Positions 53,609-63,661 of a stretch of 64,000 bases of DNA are shown here, in pieces. The stretch is from Pleionea sp. CnH1-48. GTDB lineage: Bacteria > Pseudomonadota > Gammaproteobacteria > Enterobacterales > Kangiellaceae. The stretch lies in assembly GCF_024124665.1 (NCBI RefSeq), contig NZ_JAMXSB010000012.1:144695-208694 (forward strand), written 5' to 3'. The notes beneath the pieces are model-generated. The model worked only from the letters and a program-made list of their open reading frames with translations. It had not been told where the DNA came from and did not search any database. The position numbers were made by a program, and so were the translations under genes. How positions within the stretch are numbered: the first letter of the stretch is position 1; the number at the start of each line of letters is the position of its first letter.

Positions 53609-55153
53609 CTAATTTAATAACCGGATCCTTTTATACAGAGGCGACAATTTTTTGTACAAAGGTCGGTAAGCTTGTTGATAGATCTGTTGATAAAGCTCTA
53701 CGTTTTGAGCAATCGGCTCAATAATATTGCGTGTATGACACATCGCTTTGCATGCATCGTGATAATTCGAGTGAACACCTAACCCGACAGCAATATTAAT
53801 AGCAGCACCCAGACCCGAAGTTTCAAAGGTAGCCGGATGTTGTACTGGCAAATTGAAAATATCTGCGGTTACTTGCAATGCCGTTTTACTTTGTGAGCCG
53901 CCACCGGAAACACTGAGTCGAGTAATATCGGTGCCGCTTCGTCGTTCAATATTTTCGCGTCCTTCAAGCAAACCAAAGGCAATCCCTTCGATCATCGCAC
54001 GATAGATATGAGCGCGCGTATGCTGATCAGTAAAACCGATAATGGCACCGCGAGCTTCAGGACCAGGATGTCTTACTCCTGGATTCCAATAAGGCTGTAG
54101 AATCAACCCATTGGCTCCAGGCTCAATCATTCCTGCCTGTTGATCTAATACCGTTTCTGTAGAAACTCCTTGTTGTTCCGCCGTCATTCGCTCTTGATGG
54201 GCAAACTGCTCCTTAAACCAGCTGACCATCCAATAACCGCGATAGATTTGAAACTCAGTGTTGTAAGTTTCAGGTATTGCCGCAGGGTAGGGAGGAATAA
54301 ATCGAATAGGTTCAACATAACGTGACGTTGACGTATTGATAGTCGCCGTTGTGCCATAACTGATTTGTCCATGGTCAGGCGTTAAACAACCACAACCCAG
54401 AACTTCGCACGCTTTATCAGCAGCGGCAGCGATCAGGGGCGTGCCTTCTAACAACCCAGTTTGCCCGCTAGCTTCTGCGGTGATATGTCCCATGGTTTCG
54501 CCGGGTGCTATCAGATCAGGCAGCTGTTCTGGCTTCACAGGGCATGCCTGCCACTTCCAGTCTCGTTTGCCTGCCCATTGGTGAGATTTGTAATCGAAGG
54601 GAACATAACCCACTTGCGACCCCACCGAATCAACATATTCGCCACACAACTTATAGTTGTAGTAACCCGACAGGAACAAATACTTGTGAGTTTTATGGTA
54701 AATGTCAGGTTGATGCTGCTTTATCCAGTTGATTTCTGCATCCAGTGCGAACTGCTCAACAGTATCTTGCACACCCACCAGTTGAAAGGCCGTACGCCAT
54801 AACCAGTGAATATTCGGTTTAAGCGATGCCTGACGTTTATCCATCCAGATAATAGCCGGACGCAACGGCGCACCTTTGCTGTCCAGATTGATCATGGTGG
54901 CTCGTTGTGTTGTCACCGATACGCCTAAGATAGACTCAGGAACTATGTCTGATTCGGTCCAGAGCTTATTACAAACACGACACAAGGAATCCCAGAAGTA
55001 ATTAACATGTTGCTCAACCCAGCCGCTTTGATCCGAAAAATATCCATCCAGACTCACTTGAGCTTTTGCCAGCAACTCCCCCGTTGCATCAAACACCAGG
55101 GCGCGGATACTCTGGGTACCACAATCGATTGCTAATAAGTTACTCTTCTGCAT
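53609..55153 (-). CDS. FGGY-family carbohydrate kinase
   Basis: 514 residues from ATG 55153 (an in-frame ATG lies nine bases earlier). ASKHA fold: phosphate-1 loop LLAIDCGTQSIRALVFD, GVSVTTQRATMI, then IIWMDKRQ, phosphate-2/adenosine region ISYGTTATINT and the C-terminal FGGY signature with LSVSGGGSQS. Such kinases phosphorylate sugars or polyols (xylulose, glycerol, ribulose and others); substrate cannot be assigned. No transporter or sugar pathway gene is beside it. Confidence 0.9.
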   Translation of the reverse strand: MQKSNLLAIDCGTQSIRALVFDATGELLAKAQVSLDGYFSDQSGWVEQHVNYFWDSLCRVCNKLWTESDIVPESILGVSVTTQRATMINLDSKGAPLRPAIIWMDKRQASLKPNIHWLWRTAFQLVGVQDTVEQFALDAEINWIKQHQPDIYHKTHKYLFLSGYYNYKLCGEYVDSVGSQVGYVPFDYKSHQWAGKRDWKWQACPVKPEQLPDLIAPGETMGHITAEASGQTGLLEGTPLIAAAADKACEVLGCGCLTPDHGQISYGTTATINTSTSRYVEPIRFIPPYPAAIPETYNTEFQIYRGYWMVSWFKEQFAHQERMTAEQQGVSTETVLDQQAGMIEPGANGLILQPYWNPGVRHPGPEARGAIIGFTDQHTRAHIYRAMIEGIAFGLLEGRENIERRSGTDITRLSVSGGGSQSKTALQVTADIFNLPVQHPATFETSGLGAAINIAVGLGVHSNYHDACKAMCHTRNIIEPIAQNVELYQQIYQQAYRPLYKKLSPLYKRIRLLN

Positions 55154-55281
55154 AGACTTCATTTCTCGAATAGACACAAAACAGAACGCCATCGGTCATC
55201 AGTGACAATGGCTTCCAAACCACGGCTTATTGGACTTGAACGGTTGAGTTCAAAGGTGCAAGCTTGAGGTAAAAGATACAA

Positions 55282-55310
55282 AACCCAACAGAGGCAGGCT
55301 CTGTTGGGTT
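55282..55310 (-). terminator. Terminator of prlC
   Basis: Twelve-base perfect stem AACCCAACAGAG, loop of five, complementary arm; on the minus strand it continues into TTTTGTATCTTTT. Confidence 0.85.
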
Positions 55311-55344
55311 CGCGCTCAGATTATTTCATTACCGCCAGATAGCA

Positions 55345-57396
55345 TCAAGCGTTATTGCTACCAATCCCAGAATGTCTTAATAGTGGCTCAATATCCGGTT
55401 TACGCCCTCTGAATCGCTGAAACAATTCCATCGCAGGTGCAGAGCCGCCTCTTTGTAGGACACTTTCTTTAAAGTCAGCGCCTACTGAAGTACTAAAAAT
55501 ACCTTCTTCTTCAAAACGAGAAAACGCATCGGCGCTTAATACTTCTGCCCATTTGTAGCTGTAGTAACCCGCCGAGTAACCGCCAGCAAAAATGTGTGAA
55601 AAGCTATGTTGAAACCGGTTCCACTGTGGCGGTATCACCACCGCTACCTGCTGACGAACTTCGTTTAAGGTCTGCTGAATTTTACTCTCCTGGCCAGGCT
55701 GGAACTCACTGTGGATACGGAAATCAAACAGAGCGAACTCCAGCTGACGTACCATAAACATGGCTGATTGAAAGTTCTTAGCAGCCTGAAGTTTTTCGCG
55801 CATATCGTCAGGCAATGGCGCGCCAGTTTCAAAGTGGCCAGAAATTCGGTTCAAACCTTCTTTTTCGTAGCAGAAGTTTTCCATAAACTGACTGGGCAAC
55901 TCAACAGCATCCCACTCCACGCCGTTGATACCAGAAGCGCTCAGATATTCCACTTCTGTGAGCATGTGGTGCAAACCATGACCAAACTCATGAAACAGAG
56001 TCACGACTTCGTCATGAGTTAACTGTGCTGCCTGCTCGCCAATAGGCGGATTAAAATTACAGGTCAAATAAGCAACCGGGCGTTGTAATTCATCATTAGC
56101 AAAACGAAAGCGACTGCAATAATCGGCCATCCAGGCGCCACCGCGTTTAAAGGAGCGGGCAAAGAGATCGAGATAAAAGCGGGCTATGGATTCGCCATCA
56201 CTGCTCTGAACCTCGAACAGACGCACATCTTCATGCCATTTATCAAAGCCACTCTCAATTTCTTTGATCTTCACCTCAAATAAGGTTTCGGTAATGCTAA
56301 ATAGGCCATCCAATACCTGATTAACCGGAAAATAAGGTCGTAACTCTTCTTGCGAAATGGCATAGCACGCCTGTTTGAGTTTTTCACTCGTATACAGAAC
56401 ATCCCAGGCATTAAGTTCTGCCGTCTTTAATTCTTGCTGTGCGTATTGTGTTAATTCCGCCAGTTCTTTTTCTGCCTGAGGTTTCGACTTTGCTGCTAAG
56501 TCCTGCAAAAAGCTCATGACTTCTTCGGTGGATGATGCCATTTTTGTGGCGAGAGAGAGCTCTCCATAATGGGCAAAATCAAGCAGCTGGGCCAACTCGT
56601 GCTTGAGCGCGAGCATCTCATCCATCAAGGGGCTGTTATCCCATTCGCTATGTTCACTTTGATCTGATGCCCGTGTACTGTAGGCACGATACATTTCTTC
56701 GCGCAAAGCCTGATCATCGGCATAAGTCATCACGGCAAAATAACAGGGGAACTCGAGATTTAATAAATAGCCCGACAGCTCTTTCTGCTGCGCATTTTGC
56801 TCAAGCAGGGCTAATGATGAGGCAGGTAATCCTGACAGACGTTGGTCGTCTTCAAGGTGCTTACTCCAAGCCATGGTCGCATCGAGCAAGTTTTGTTCAT
56901 ATTTAGATGACAGTTCCGACAAACGTTTACGGATCTCACCAAAGCGCTGTTGTTTTTCTAGCGGTAATGCAACACCGGCTAATTTAAAATCGCGTAATTC
57001 GTCTTCCAATATTTTTATCTGAGTTGTGTCCAGATCAAGAGAATCACGATGTTCATACAGCTGCTCAATCGCCTGATATAACGGTTTATTTTGTCCCAAC
57101 CAGGTACTGTGCTCTGACAGCAAAGGCAAACACTGATCATAGGCCGCTCTCAACTCGTCAGAATTCACCACCGCATTCATGTGGGAAACAGGCGACCAAC
57201 GCTTGCCCAGCTCATTTCCGAGTTCGTCCAGCGGCAACATCAGATTGTCCCAGCGGTACTCATTTTGTTCAGATAAAAGTGTCTCTATAGCGGACTTCTG
57301 TGCTTTTAGAGTGCTCTCTACTGCGGGCACTATGTGCTCCGTTTTAATTTGAGAAAACGGAGCTAAATCAAATGAATCTAACAGGGGGTTACTCAT
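55345..57396 (-). CDS. prlC: Oligopeptidase A (M3 family)
   Basis: 683 residues, the usual length. Zinc site HEFGHGLHHML (H469, E470, H473) with a downstream Glu in the next helix. The opening NPLLDSFDLAPFSQIKTEHIVPA is typical of PrlC. Cytoplasmic metallopeptidase degrading short peptides, including cleaved signal peptides. E. coli prlC is followed by rsmJ-linked yhiQ; here rsmJ is about 20 kb away. Single gene with its own terminator. Confidence 0.95.
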   Translation of the reverse strand: MSNPLLDSFDLAPFSQIKTEHIVPAVESTLKAQKSAIETLLSEQNEYRWDNLMLPLDELGNELGKRWSPVSHMNAVVNSDELRAAYDQCLPLLSEHSTWLGQNKPLYQAIEQLYEHRDSLDLDTTQIKILEDELRDFKLAGVALPLEKQQRFGEIRKRLSELSSKYEQNLLDATMAWSKHLEDDQRLSGLPASSLALLEQNAQQKELSGYLLNLEFPCYFAVMTYADDQALREEMYRAYSTRASDQSEHSEWDNSPLMDEMLALKHELAQLLDFAHYGELSLATKMASSTEEVMSFLQDLAAKSKPQAEKELAELTQYAQQELKTAELNAWDVLYTSEKLKQACYAISQEELRPYFPVNQVLDGLFSITETLFEVKIKEIESGFDKWHEDVRLFEVQSSDGESIARFYLDLFARSFKRGGAWMADYCSRFRFANDELQRPVAYLTCNFNPPIGEQAAQLTHDEVVTLFHEFGHGLHHMLTEVEYLSASGINGVEWDAVELPSQFMENFCYEKEGLNRISGHFETGAPLPDDMREKLQAAKNFQSAMFMVRQLEFALFDFRIHSEFQPGQESKIQQTLNEVRQQVAVVIPPQWNRFQHSFSHIFAGGYSAGYYSYKWAEVLSADAFSRFEEEGIFSTSVGADFKESVLQRGGSAPAMELFQRFRGRKPDIEPLLRHSGIGSNNA

Positions 57397-57735
57397 ATCT
57401 CTACCCTTTATGTTTTTTATCTCGAAGGCGCATCGAACGGACTTAAAGAACAGCGTCAGGCTGTCTATTTAATGAATGTCAGTTTAGAACCCGACTCGCA
57501 GGCCTGCCACGCCAATTTCAAGAATTTGTTGTTTACTACTTGATGGGGTCTAGCCAGTATAATTAAAGCCTAATGAGCAAATATCTATTGAATTCAAGCG
57601 CTTTTAACCTCAATTAGGTACGACAGACAAAATATTACGTTCATAACCCCAGCAAAAAAACGTGTGTCTTCTGTAACATTTCACTAAGCTAGTGGGTTAT
57701 TAATTATCATTACAAACGTTTTTGAGGTAATCGGT
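57397..57735. other. Divergent intergenic region between prlC and gor
   Basis: 339 bases that should contain both promoters. I see no clear consensus boxes, ORF or notable repeat. Confidence 0.5.
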
Positions 57736-59091
57736 ATGAGCCAATACGATTTTGATTATTTAGCCATCGGCGGGGGCAGTGGTGGTATCGCTTCTGTCAA
57801 TCGTGCCGCCATGCATGGCAAGAAATGCGCATTGGTAGAAGCCAATGCGTTAGGTGGAACCTGTGTGAACGTGGGCTGTGTTCCCAAGAAGGTCATGTGG
57901 TATGGCGCTCAGGTTGCCGAAGCTTTTAAGCTTGCTCCGGATTATGGTTTTGACGTCAAAGTGGATAATTTCGACTGGTCTGGCTTAACAGCCAGCCGTG
58001 ACGCTTACATCAGTCGTATTCATCAGTCTTACGACAATGTTCTAGAAAAGAACAAAGTTACCGTTATCAAAGGCTACGCAAAATTTGTTGATGCTCATAC
58101 GGTCGAAGTGGATGGCCAACACTACACTGCTGAAAAAATCCTCATTGCAACGGGCGGTACACCCAGCATTCCTGATGTGCCAGGGGCAGACTTAGGTACC
58201 GACTCGGATGGCTTCTTTGCTTTCACCGAACAACCCAAACGGGTAGCCGTAGTGGGTGCCGGTTATATCGCCGTAGAAATTGCCGGCGTACTAAACGCCC
58301 TGGGCAGTGAAACTCACCTGATTGTGCGTAAAGAAAAACCGCTCAGACAATTTGACGACATGCTGTCCGATACCCTCACCGAGGTCATCAATGAGTCCAG
58401 TATTCACCTGCACAATCACAGCACACCCAGTGAAGTCATCGAACAAGACGACGGCAGCCTGCTGATTAAATTAACCAATGGAAATACCGTCGGACCTGTG
58501 GACGAGTTGACATGGGCAATCGGTCGAGCGCCTGCAACAGACAACCTCAATCTCAATGCGGCAGGGGTTGAGCTCGACTCTCGCGGTTTTATCATTACCG
58601 ATAAATACCAAAACACCTGTGTTGAAAATATTTTTGCCGTGGGCGACAACACTGGCCGAGCAGCATTAACTCCAGTTGCCGTCGCAGCCGGACGCCGTTT
58701 ATCCGAGCGACTCTTTAATGGTAAGACCGATGAGCATCTGGACTACACAAACATTCCAACGGTCGTGTTCAGTCATCCTCCGATTGGCACCGTTGGTTTA
58801 TCAGAAGCAGAAGCCATCGAAACCTATGGCGAAGACAAAGTGAAAGTGTATCGCTCACAGTTCACCGCCATGTACACGGCGGTTACTCAACATCGTGAAC
58901 CAACCAAGATGAAATTAGTTTGTGTGGGTGACGAAGAAAAAATCGTAGGCATACACAGCATTGGTTTTGGATCCGATGAGCTGCTTCAAGGATTTGCCGT
59001 CGCTCTCAAAATGGGGGCAACTAAAACAGACTTTGACAATACCGTTGCCATACACCCTACATCGGCCGAAGAATTTGTCACCATGCGCTAA
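57736..59091 (+). CDS. gor: Glutathione-disulfide reductase
   Basis: 451 residues. FAD site [14 protein letters not shown], redox-active disulfide [18 protein letters not shown] site [18 protein letters not shown], second FAD motif [10 protein letters not shown] and C-terminal catalytic His in [14 protein letters not shown]. The [12 protein letters not shown] form marks glutathione reductase rather than dihydrolipoamide or mercuric reductase. Cytoplasmic enzyme keeping glutathione reduced with NADPH. Monocistronic. Confidence 0.95.
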   Translation: MSQYDFDYLAIGGGSGGIASVNRAAMHGKKCALVEANALGGTCVNVGCVPKKVMWYGAQVAEAFKLAPDYGFDVKVDNFDWSGLTASRDAYISRIHQSYDNVLEKNKVTVIKGYAKFVDAHTVEVDGQHYTAEKILIATGGTPSIPDVPGADLGTDSDGFFAFTEQPKRVAVVGAGYIAVEIAGVLNALGSETHLIVRKEKPLRQFDDMLSDTLTEVINESSIHLHNHSTPSEVIEQDDGSLLIKLTNGNTVGPVDELTWAIGRAPATDNLNLNAAGVELDSRGFIITDKYQNTCVENIFAVGDNTGRAALTPVAVAAGRRLSERLFNGKTDEHLDYTNIPTVVFSHPPIGTVGLSEAEAIETYGEDKVKVYRSQFTAMYTAVTQHREPTKMKLVCVGDEEKIVGIHSIGFGSDELLQGFAVALKMGATKTDFDNTVAIHPTSAEEFVTMR

Positions 59092-59457
59092 TCCCATCAG
59101 GCAAGCAGAGAAGTTCGTTCTTTCTGCTTGCTTTTTTACCCCTCAAAAGTAGTAACTGAAACAGGAAAAAAGATCCGGTCTTTTTTCGTTACTCAAATTA
59201 GAAAAGCCTCTCTAAAATTTTGCTATTCGAGATAATATTTATTTTCAATTTTTATTATTCACAAAGAAAAAACTAAAAGTGTGATGCAAATCACACTAAT
59301 GTTCGTCAATGAAAATTCACGTTGAGTTGTAAAACAAAACCCTGAAAAATATCCTATCAGCAAATATGATTATCTTTCAAAGAGATACGAACATGCATAA
59401 CAACGTCATATTTGTTCGGCACTATGCCCCCTTAGCCTATAAACTTTTGGAGTAATC
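59092..59457. other. Intergenic region between gor and the bactofilin gene
   Basis: 366 bases with the gor terminator at the start, then AT-rich sequence that should hold the promoter of the bactofilin-to-stator cluster. I see TGTGATGCAAATCACAC-like symmetry near 59280-59296, a CRP-type look, about 165 bases before the start. Confidence 0.5.
59101..59137 (+). terminator. Terminator of gor
   Basis: Nine-base stem GCAAGCAGA/TCTGCTTGC around a 13-base loop (partly paired), followed by six T residues. Confidence 0.85.
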
Positions 59458-60078
59458 ATGAATGATATGACATTGGGCTCTAAGCCAAGCTCAGACAGTA
59501 AGCCTTTTTTGTCAGGAATGAAAGAAGAAGCCAAGCCAGCAGAAGCAACCAGTAAAGTTGAACAGAAGCTAGCAAAAGATCACTCGGTTATTGGTAAGAA
59601 CATCAAATTCCGTGGTGAGCTTATTGGTACTGAAGACCTGCACATCGAAGGTACTGTTGAGGGAACTGTCATCATGGAAGGGCAGAACTTATCCATTGGA
59701 GAAGAGGGAGAAATTAACGCGAATATTCACGCTCAAAATTTGGTTATCAACGGTAAATTAACCGGTGATGTACTGGCTGATGAGTTGATCGAAATTCGTA
59801 AATCTGCGGTAGTAAAAGGTAACTTAATCGCGCCACGTATTCAGCTAGACGACGGAGGTAAATTCCGTGGTTCAATGGATATGATTGATACCGATGATGA
59901 GAAGAAACAACGTCACATCGACTTTAAACAGAAGTTGATTCATCCTCATCTTCCCGCTAATGATGCTGTTGCATCAGACAACAAGGTATCATCAACGCCA
60001 GCGCAACCTGCAACTCAAGCAGCAAAAGAGTCATCCAAACCCAACAATGACTCGCGCAATAAAAACGATAAAAAATAA
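59458..60078 (+). CDS. Bactofilin
   Basis: 206 residues. The bactofilin beta-helix (about 40-145) shows the regular six-residue turns: GKNIKFRGELIGTEDLHIEG, TVEGTVIMEG, GEINANIHAQNLVINGKLTGDV, VVKGNLIAPRIQL. Disordered N-terminal (Lys/Ser/Glu) and C-terminal (Asn/Lys/Ser) tails are usual. Bactofilins polymerise without nucleotide into membrane-associated filaments that position cell-wall or motility proteins. It precedes the twin methyltransferase-like gene by 82 bases and may scaffold the stator-type complex encoded after it. Confidence 0.93.
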   Translation: MNDMTLGSKPSSDSKPFLSGMKEEAKPAEATSKVEQKLAKDHSVIGKNIKFRGELIGTEDLHIEGTVEGTVIMEGQNLSIGEEGEINANIHAQNLVINGKLTGDVLADELIEIRKSAVVKGNLIAPRIQLDDGGKFRGSMDMIDTDDEKKQRHIDFKQKLIHPHLPANDAVASDNKVSSTPAQPATQAAKESSKPNNDSRNKNDKK

Positions 60079-60160
60079 TATTTATCGTTATCATTGAGCA
60101 CAATGATAAGCCAATCGATATGCAAGTATCGATTGGCATTAATATGCTACGACTAAATTA

Positions 60161-61384
60161 ATGACTCAACATCATTCGTTCGCTTTAGCTACCGTAGTTA
60201 ATGACATGGTCACAGAAAACAATGTGATCCTTGACCTGGGCTCTATGGCCTCAGGTTCTACTGGTGCTTTTTTGAAAATGGGATGCAAATGCTACGTCGA
60301 AGATCTCAATGAGTTTCTCGAAGAAGTCGACACGTCTTCAGAAAACTCAAAAGCACAGCTGGATGCACATTTGCTCGATAAGCCCTCCGGCCTAAAATTT
60401 GACTTCGTTCTCTGTTGGGACATTCTCAATTATCTGGATGCTGATTTACTAGAGCATCTTATGCAAACCCTCAGCCCTCATTTTAAAGAAGGGACAATAC
60501 TTCACACGATGCGTTATGTTGGCGAGAGTATGCCAGCAAGCCCTGGTCACTTTAAAATAGGTAACAATTTTAATCTGGAGCTTATTGAAGCTTCAGACTC
60601 ACAAAAGGTTCCAGTCAGCTCTTTATCAACCGTTAAAATGTTAAAGCACATGGGTGCCTTTACTATGCGCAAAACACTCATGAATCAACAAGGCATGAAA
60701 CATGATATTAACGAAATGCTACTGGAATACGGTAATACCGCGTTAGGCAAAAACCTGAAACGTAATACTCAATCCAATCAGTTACGTTATTCCAGCCATA
60801 AAACAACATTTGACGATGTGTTTTTGCCTTGCCTGGCTCAAGTGCTCGATCATGTCAGCCCCAAAGCCAACCTTTCAATATTAGAAACCAGCAAAAAAAG
60901 TGGCCGAGCGATGGAGCATTTAAACACCATCGCGAGCAATGTCTATGTAGAAGACGTCTATTCCTCAATGATGTGGCACGATAAAATTGCGGCGAATGGA
61001 CACTCCACGGTTAACGACAATATGTTGCGGTTTTCTAAAGATATCTATTTTGATGTGGTGCTGCTATGGGATCTGGTGAACTTTACTGACTTTCATAAAC
61101 TGCAACGTTTGATGGAGTTACTTAAACGAAACCTGAATCCAGGCGCGCTAATACATATTCTTCTGTTCAAAAATGAAGGGGCTCCGGATTCCCCTGCTGT
61201 GTTCGAAGTAAATAACGACACATCTGTCACCGTCAAAGGAGAGGTAAAAGGTAACAACCAACGACCCGTTAGCACGACGGCAGAACTTATGAAACTTATG
61301 TCTCACTCAAAAATGGTTAATACGCACTTTGGTAATATGGGCGGCGAACATTTTTGTGAGTTTGTATTTGAGTATCTCGGTTAA
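60161..61384 (+). CDS. Protein with two related degenerate methyltransferase-like domains
   Basis: 407 residues made of two similar halves. Half 1 has ILDLGSMASGSTG, CYVEDLNEF (44-52) and KFDFVLCWDILNYL (79-92); half 2 has ILETSKKSGRAM, VYVEDVYSS (261-269) and YFDVVLLWDLVNFT (296-309). Both continue into similar HxM/L, SPxxF segments. The layout is that of class I SAM-dependent methyltransferases, but motif I is eroded in both, more so in the second, so catalysis is doubtful. No membrane segment. Function unknown; lies between bactofilin and the channel genes on the same strand. Confidence 0.75.
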   Translation: MTQHHSFALATVVNDMVTENNVILDLGSMASGSTGAFLKMGCKCYVEDLNEFLEEVDTSSENSKAQLDAHLLDKPSGLKFDFVLCWDILNYLDADLLEHLMQTLSPHFKEGTILHTMRYVGESMPASPGHFKIGNNFNLELIEASDSQKVPVSSLSTVKMLKHMGAFTMRKTLMNQQGMKHDINEMLLEYGNTALGKNLKRNTQSNQLRYSSHKTTFDDVFLPCLAQVLDHVSPKANLSILETSKKSGRAMEHLNTIASNVYVEDVYSSMMWHDKIAANGHSTVNDNMLRFSKDIYFDVVLLWDLVNFTDFHKLQRLMELLKRNLNPGALIHILLFKNEGAPDSPAVFEVNNDTSVTVKGEVKGNNQRPVSTTAELMKLMSHSKMVNTHFGNMGGEHFCEFVFEYLG

Positions 61385-61421
61385 TGCCAGCACTTTTAGA
61401 TGAACGCTCAGGAACAACATC

Positions 61422-62963
61422 ATGTCTGACTTTATGAAAAATACTTTCTTATCTATCACACCATCAGATATGACAGAACTGTTTATGCTAATCATGTTGG
61501 TGGTATTCATTATCGCCGTGCTGGCGCATGCTACCAATCGCTTGAAACTGTTTGTCCATCAGGCACCAGGATTATTAACCTCTCTTGGAATACTGGGTAC
61601 TTTTACTGGCGTTATCATTGGACTTATGAGCTTTGATATCACGCAGATAGAAGCAGGGATTTCTCAATTATTGGATGGCCTAAAAACGGCATTCATTACC
61701 AGTGTCATGGGTATTACTTTATCCATTTTATTTAAGATTATCATTACACTGTTTCCACGTACCCACCCAGACAATGAGCTGGGAATTCAGCATCTCTACC
61801 AAGCTATCAACCAGCAGACATCAGTCATTGAACAGCTCAGCCAACGGATTAATAGCCAGCAACAGAACCAGAGAGAAACGCTTAAGCACTTTACCGAAGA
61901 TTTGTCACAACAGACGGCCCAGTCGCTGGTGAAAGAGCTATCCTTGGTGGTCACTGAGTTCAACCAAAAGCTATCGAATCAATTTGGCGAGCACTTTACA
62001 CTTTTTGGCGATCGCTTCGAGCAATTTGGATTGATTGTTGACTCGCTCTCTAATGAGTTTGAAGCTCATGAAGCGCGCATTAACCATTGGTTAAAAAGCA
62101 ATGAAGCACACCATGAAGCCGTCAATAAGACTCATCTTGAACTCGAAAAGATTGGAGAAAAATTAGCACTGATACCAGCGCATCTCGAAACACTTAATCC
62201 TGTTCTAGAACAGGGAAAAGAGCAGATATCACTGATTAACGAACAGCTTAAAGCATACCAATCAACCTATGAGCAAGTGACTCATATCGTTCCTGAAGTG
62301 TCTAAGAACCTCAGCGAATTCACTGATGGTATTCATTCAGTAAAACAACTACTGACTCATGATCTGCAAGAAACGATGGGGCAGTACAATCAGACTCTAC
62401 AACAAGCTCAACAGGGTGTGCTTGCCCCCATTGAAGAATGGCAGCAAAATCTAAAACAACTGGAACAACATCAACGAAATACCATCGATGAATGGAAACA
62501 ACAATTATCAACAGCGGTTGGAGAGCTCAACCAATGTTATATCCAGTCTTTAACCGCACTATCTGATCAAAGCGCGGTTATGACCGAACAAACTGGACTG
62601 ATCCAAGATGTGCTCAGCCAGATTGTTGATGTAGACACCACTCTGGTTGATAAAATCGTTGAACAAACCTTAGTAGCACACCGTCAAAGCTTTGCCGATA
62701 TAAAAACCTATCAGCAAGAATCTTATCAACAAATCTCTGATGCATTGAGAAGCTATATAGAAGAAAGCTTGCATCAATCTGACACCTCGTTTGCCCAACA
62801 ACAAAACTTAATCAATCACAAGTTAGAGCAAGAAATTAGCCAGGTTATGGAAGCAATGGGAGAGGCCCTGGCGTTAATCAGTGGGCAATTTGCGCGCGAT
62901 TATCAACAACTGCTGATGCAAATGAAACGCATCATGAAAGACACTCAAGAACTCTCACTATGA
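61422..62963 (+). CDS. MotA/TolQ/ExbB-family channel with long tail (ZorA-like)
   Basis: 513 residues. Three membrane segments (20-37, 51-69, 87-111), with the conserved TolQ/MotA stretch LGILGTFTGVIIGLMSF and the Gly/Ala-rich third helix (GLKTAFITSVMGITLSILF). The remaining 400 residues are an amphipathic, Gln/Glu-rich coiled coil predicted to be cytoplasmic. The length and tail match ZorA of Zorya anti-phage systems better than ExbB or MotA. It would form the pentameric proton channel with the next protein, whose start overlaps its stop. Confidence 0.85.
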   Translation: MSDFMKNTFLSITPSDMTELFMLIMLVVFIIAVLAHATNRLKLFVHQAPGLLTSLGILGTFTGVIIGLMSFDITQIEAGISQLLDGLKTAFITSVMGITLSILFKIIITLFPRTHPDNELGIQHLYQAINQQTSVIEQLSQRINSQQQNQRETLKHFTEDLSQQTAQSLVKELSLVVTEFNQKLSNQFGEHFTLFGDRFEQFGLIVDSLSNEFEAHEARINHWLKSNEAHHEAVNKTHLELEKIGEKLALIPAHLETLNPVLEQGKEQISLINEQLKAYQSTYEQVTHIVPEVSKNLSEFTDGIHSVKQLLTHDLQETMGQYNQTLQQAQQGVLAPIEEWQQNLKQLEQHQRNTIDEWKQQLSTAVGELNQCYIQSLTALSDQSAVMTEQTGLIQDVLSQIVDVDTTLVDKIVEQTLVAHRQSFADIKTYQQESYQQISDALRSYIEESLHQSDTSFAQQQNLINHKLEQEISQVMEAMGEALALISGQFARDYQQLLMQMKRIMKDTQELSL

Positions 62964-63661
62964 ACCCCGTTAATTTATCCCATAAAGATACAGACTCCCA
63001 TTGGATCAGCGTGTCGGATTTAATGGCTGGTTTAATGATGGTGTTTCTCTGTATTGCGATTGCAATGATGTATTCCGTCTCAGTAGAAAGGGATAAAGTA
63101 CGCAAGATGGCTGTCTCTTATCGCGACAATCAGTTAGCCATCTATCATTCGCTTGTAAAAGAGTTTGATAAGGATCTATCAGCCTGGGGAGCTACGATTA
63201 ATCGTGATACCCTGACCATCACCTTTCAAACACCCGATGCCATGTTTGCTACTGGTGATACTCAACTAAGCCAGCCCTATCAAGAAATCCTGAGTGAATT
63301 CTTTCCTCGCTACTTACGAGTACTGACTCCCTTTAACGCCTCTATCGAAGAAATTCGATTAGAAGGGCATACCAGCAGCCGTTGGCAACAGAGCAATGAT
63401 GCCAGTGTCGCATACTTTAATAATTTAGCCTTGTCACAAGAACGTACACTGTCAGTGCTTCAATTTGTATCTGCACTACCCTCTGTGACAGAGCACAGTC
63501 GTTGGATTACAAAACATATTGCAGCCGTTGGCTATTCATCATCAAGGCCCGTTCTTGACGAATATGGGCAAGAAGCCGTGGAACAATCAAAGCGTGTTGC
63601 ATTTAGAGTCATTACCAACTCTGAAGTGAAGATAAAGAATATTTTGGAGGAAACCCTGTGA
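62960..63661 (+). CDS. MotB/OmpA-family stator partner (ZorB-like)
   Basis: 233 residues. Short cytoplasmic start, then one membrane segment (21-40) headed by Asp20 in [15 protein letters not shown], the proton-carrying Asp of MotB/ZorB-type proteins. A linker and an OmpA-like peptidoglycan-binding domain follow (about 90-225: [48 protein letters not shown]). The start overlaps the channel gene (ATGA) and the end overlaps the next gene (GTGA). Together with its neighbour it forms an ion-driven, wall-anchored stator. Confidence 0.88.
   Translation: MNPVNLSHKDTDSHWISVSDLMAGLMMVFLCIAIAMMYSVSVERDKVRKMAVSYRDNQLAIYHSLVKEFDKDLSAWGATINRDTLTITFQTPDAMFATGDTQLSQPYQEILSEFFPRYLRVLTPFNASIEEIRLEGHTSSRWQQSNDASVAYFNNLALSQERTLSVLQFVSALPSVTEHSRWITKHIAAVGYSSSRPVLDEYGQEAVEQSKRVAFRVITNSEVKIKNILEETL

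Noticed and set aside
61422..63661. Flagellar MotA/MotB stator
   Set aside because: No flagellar genes are present, the channel has only three membrane segments and its tail is far longer than that of MotA.
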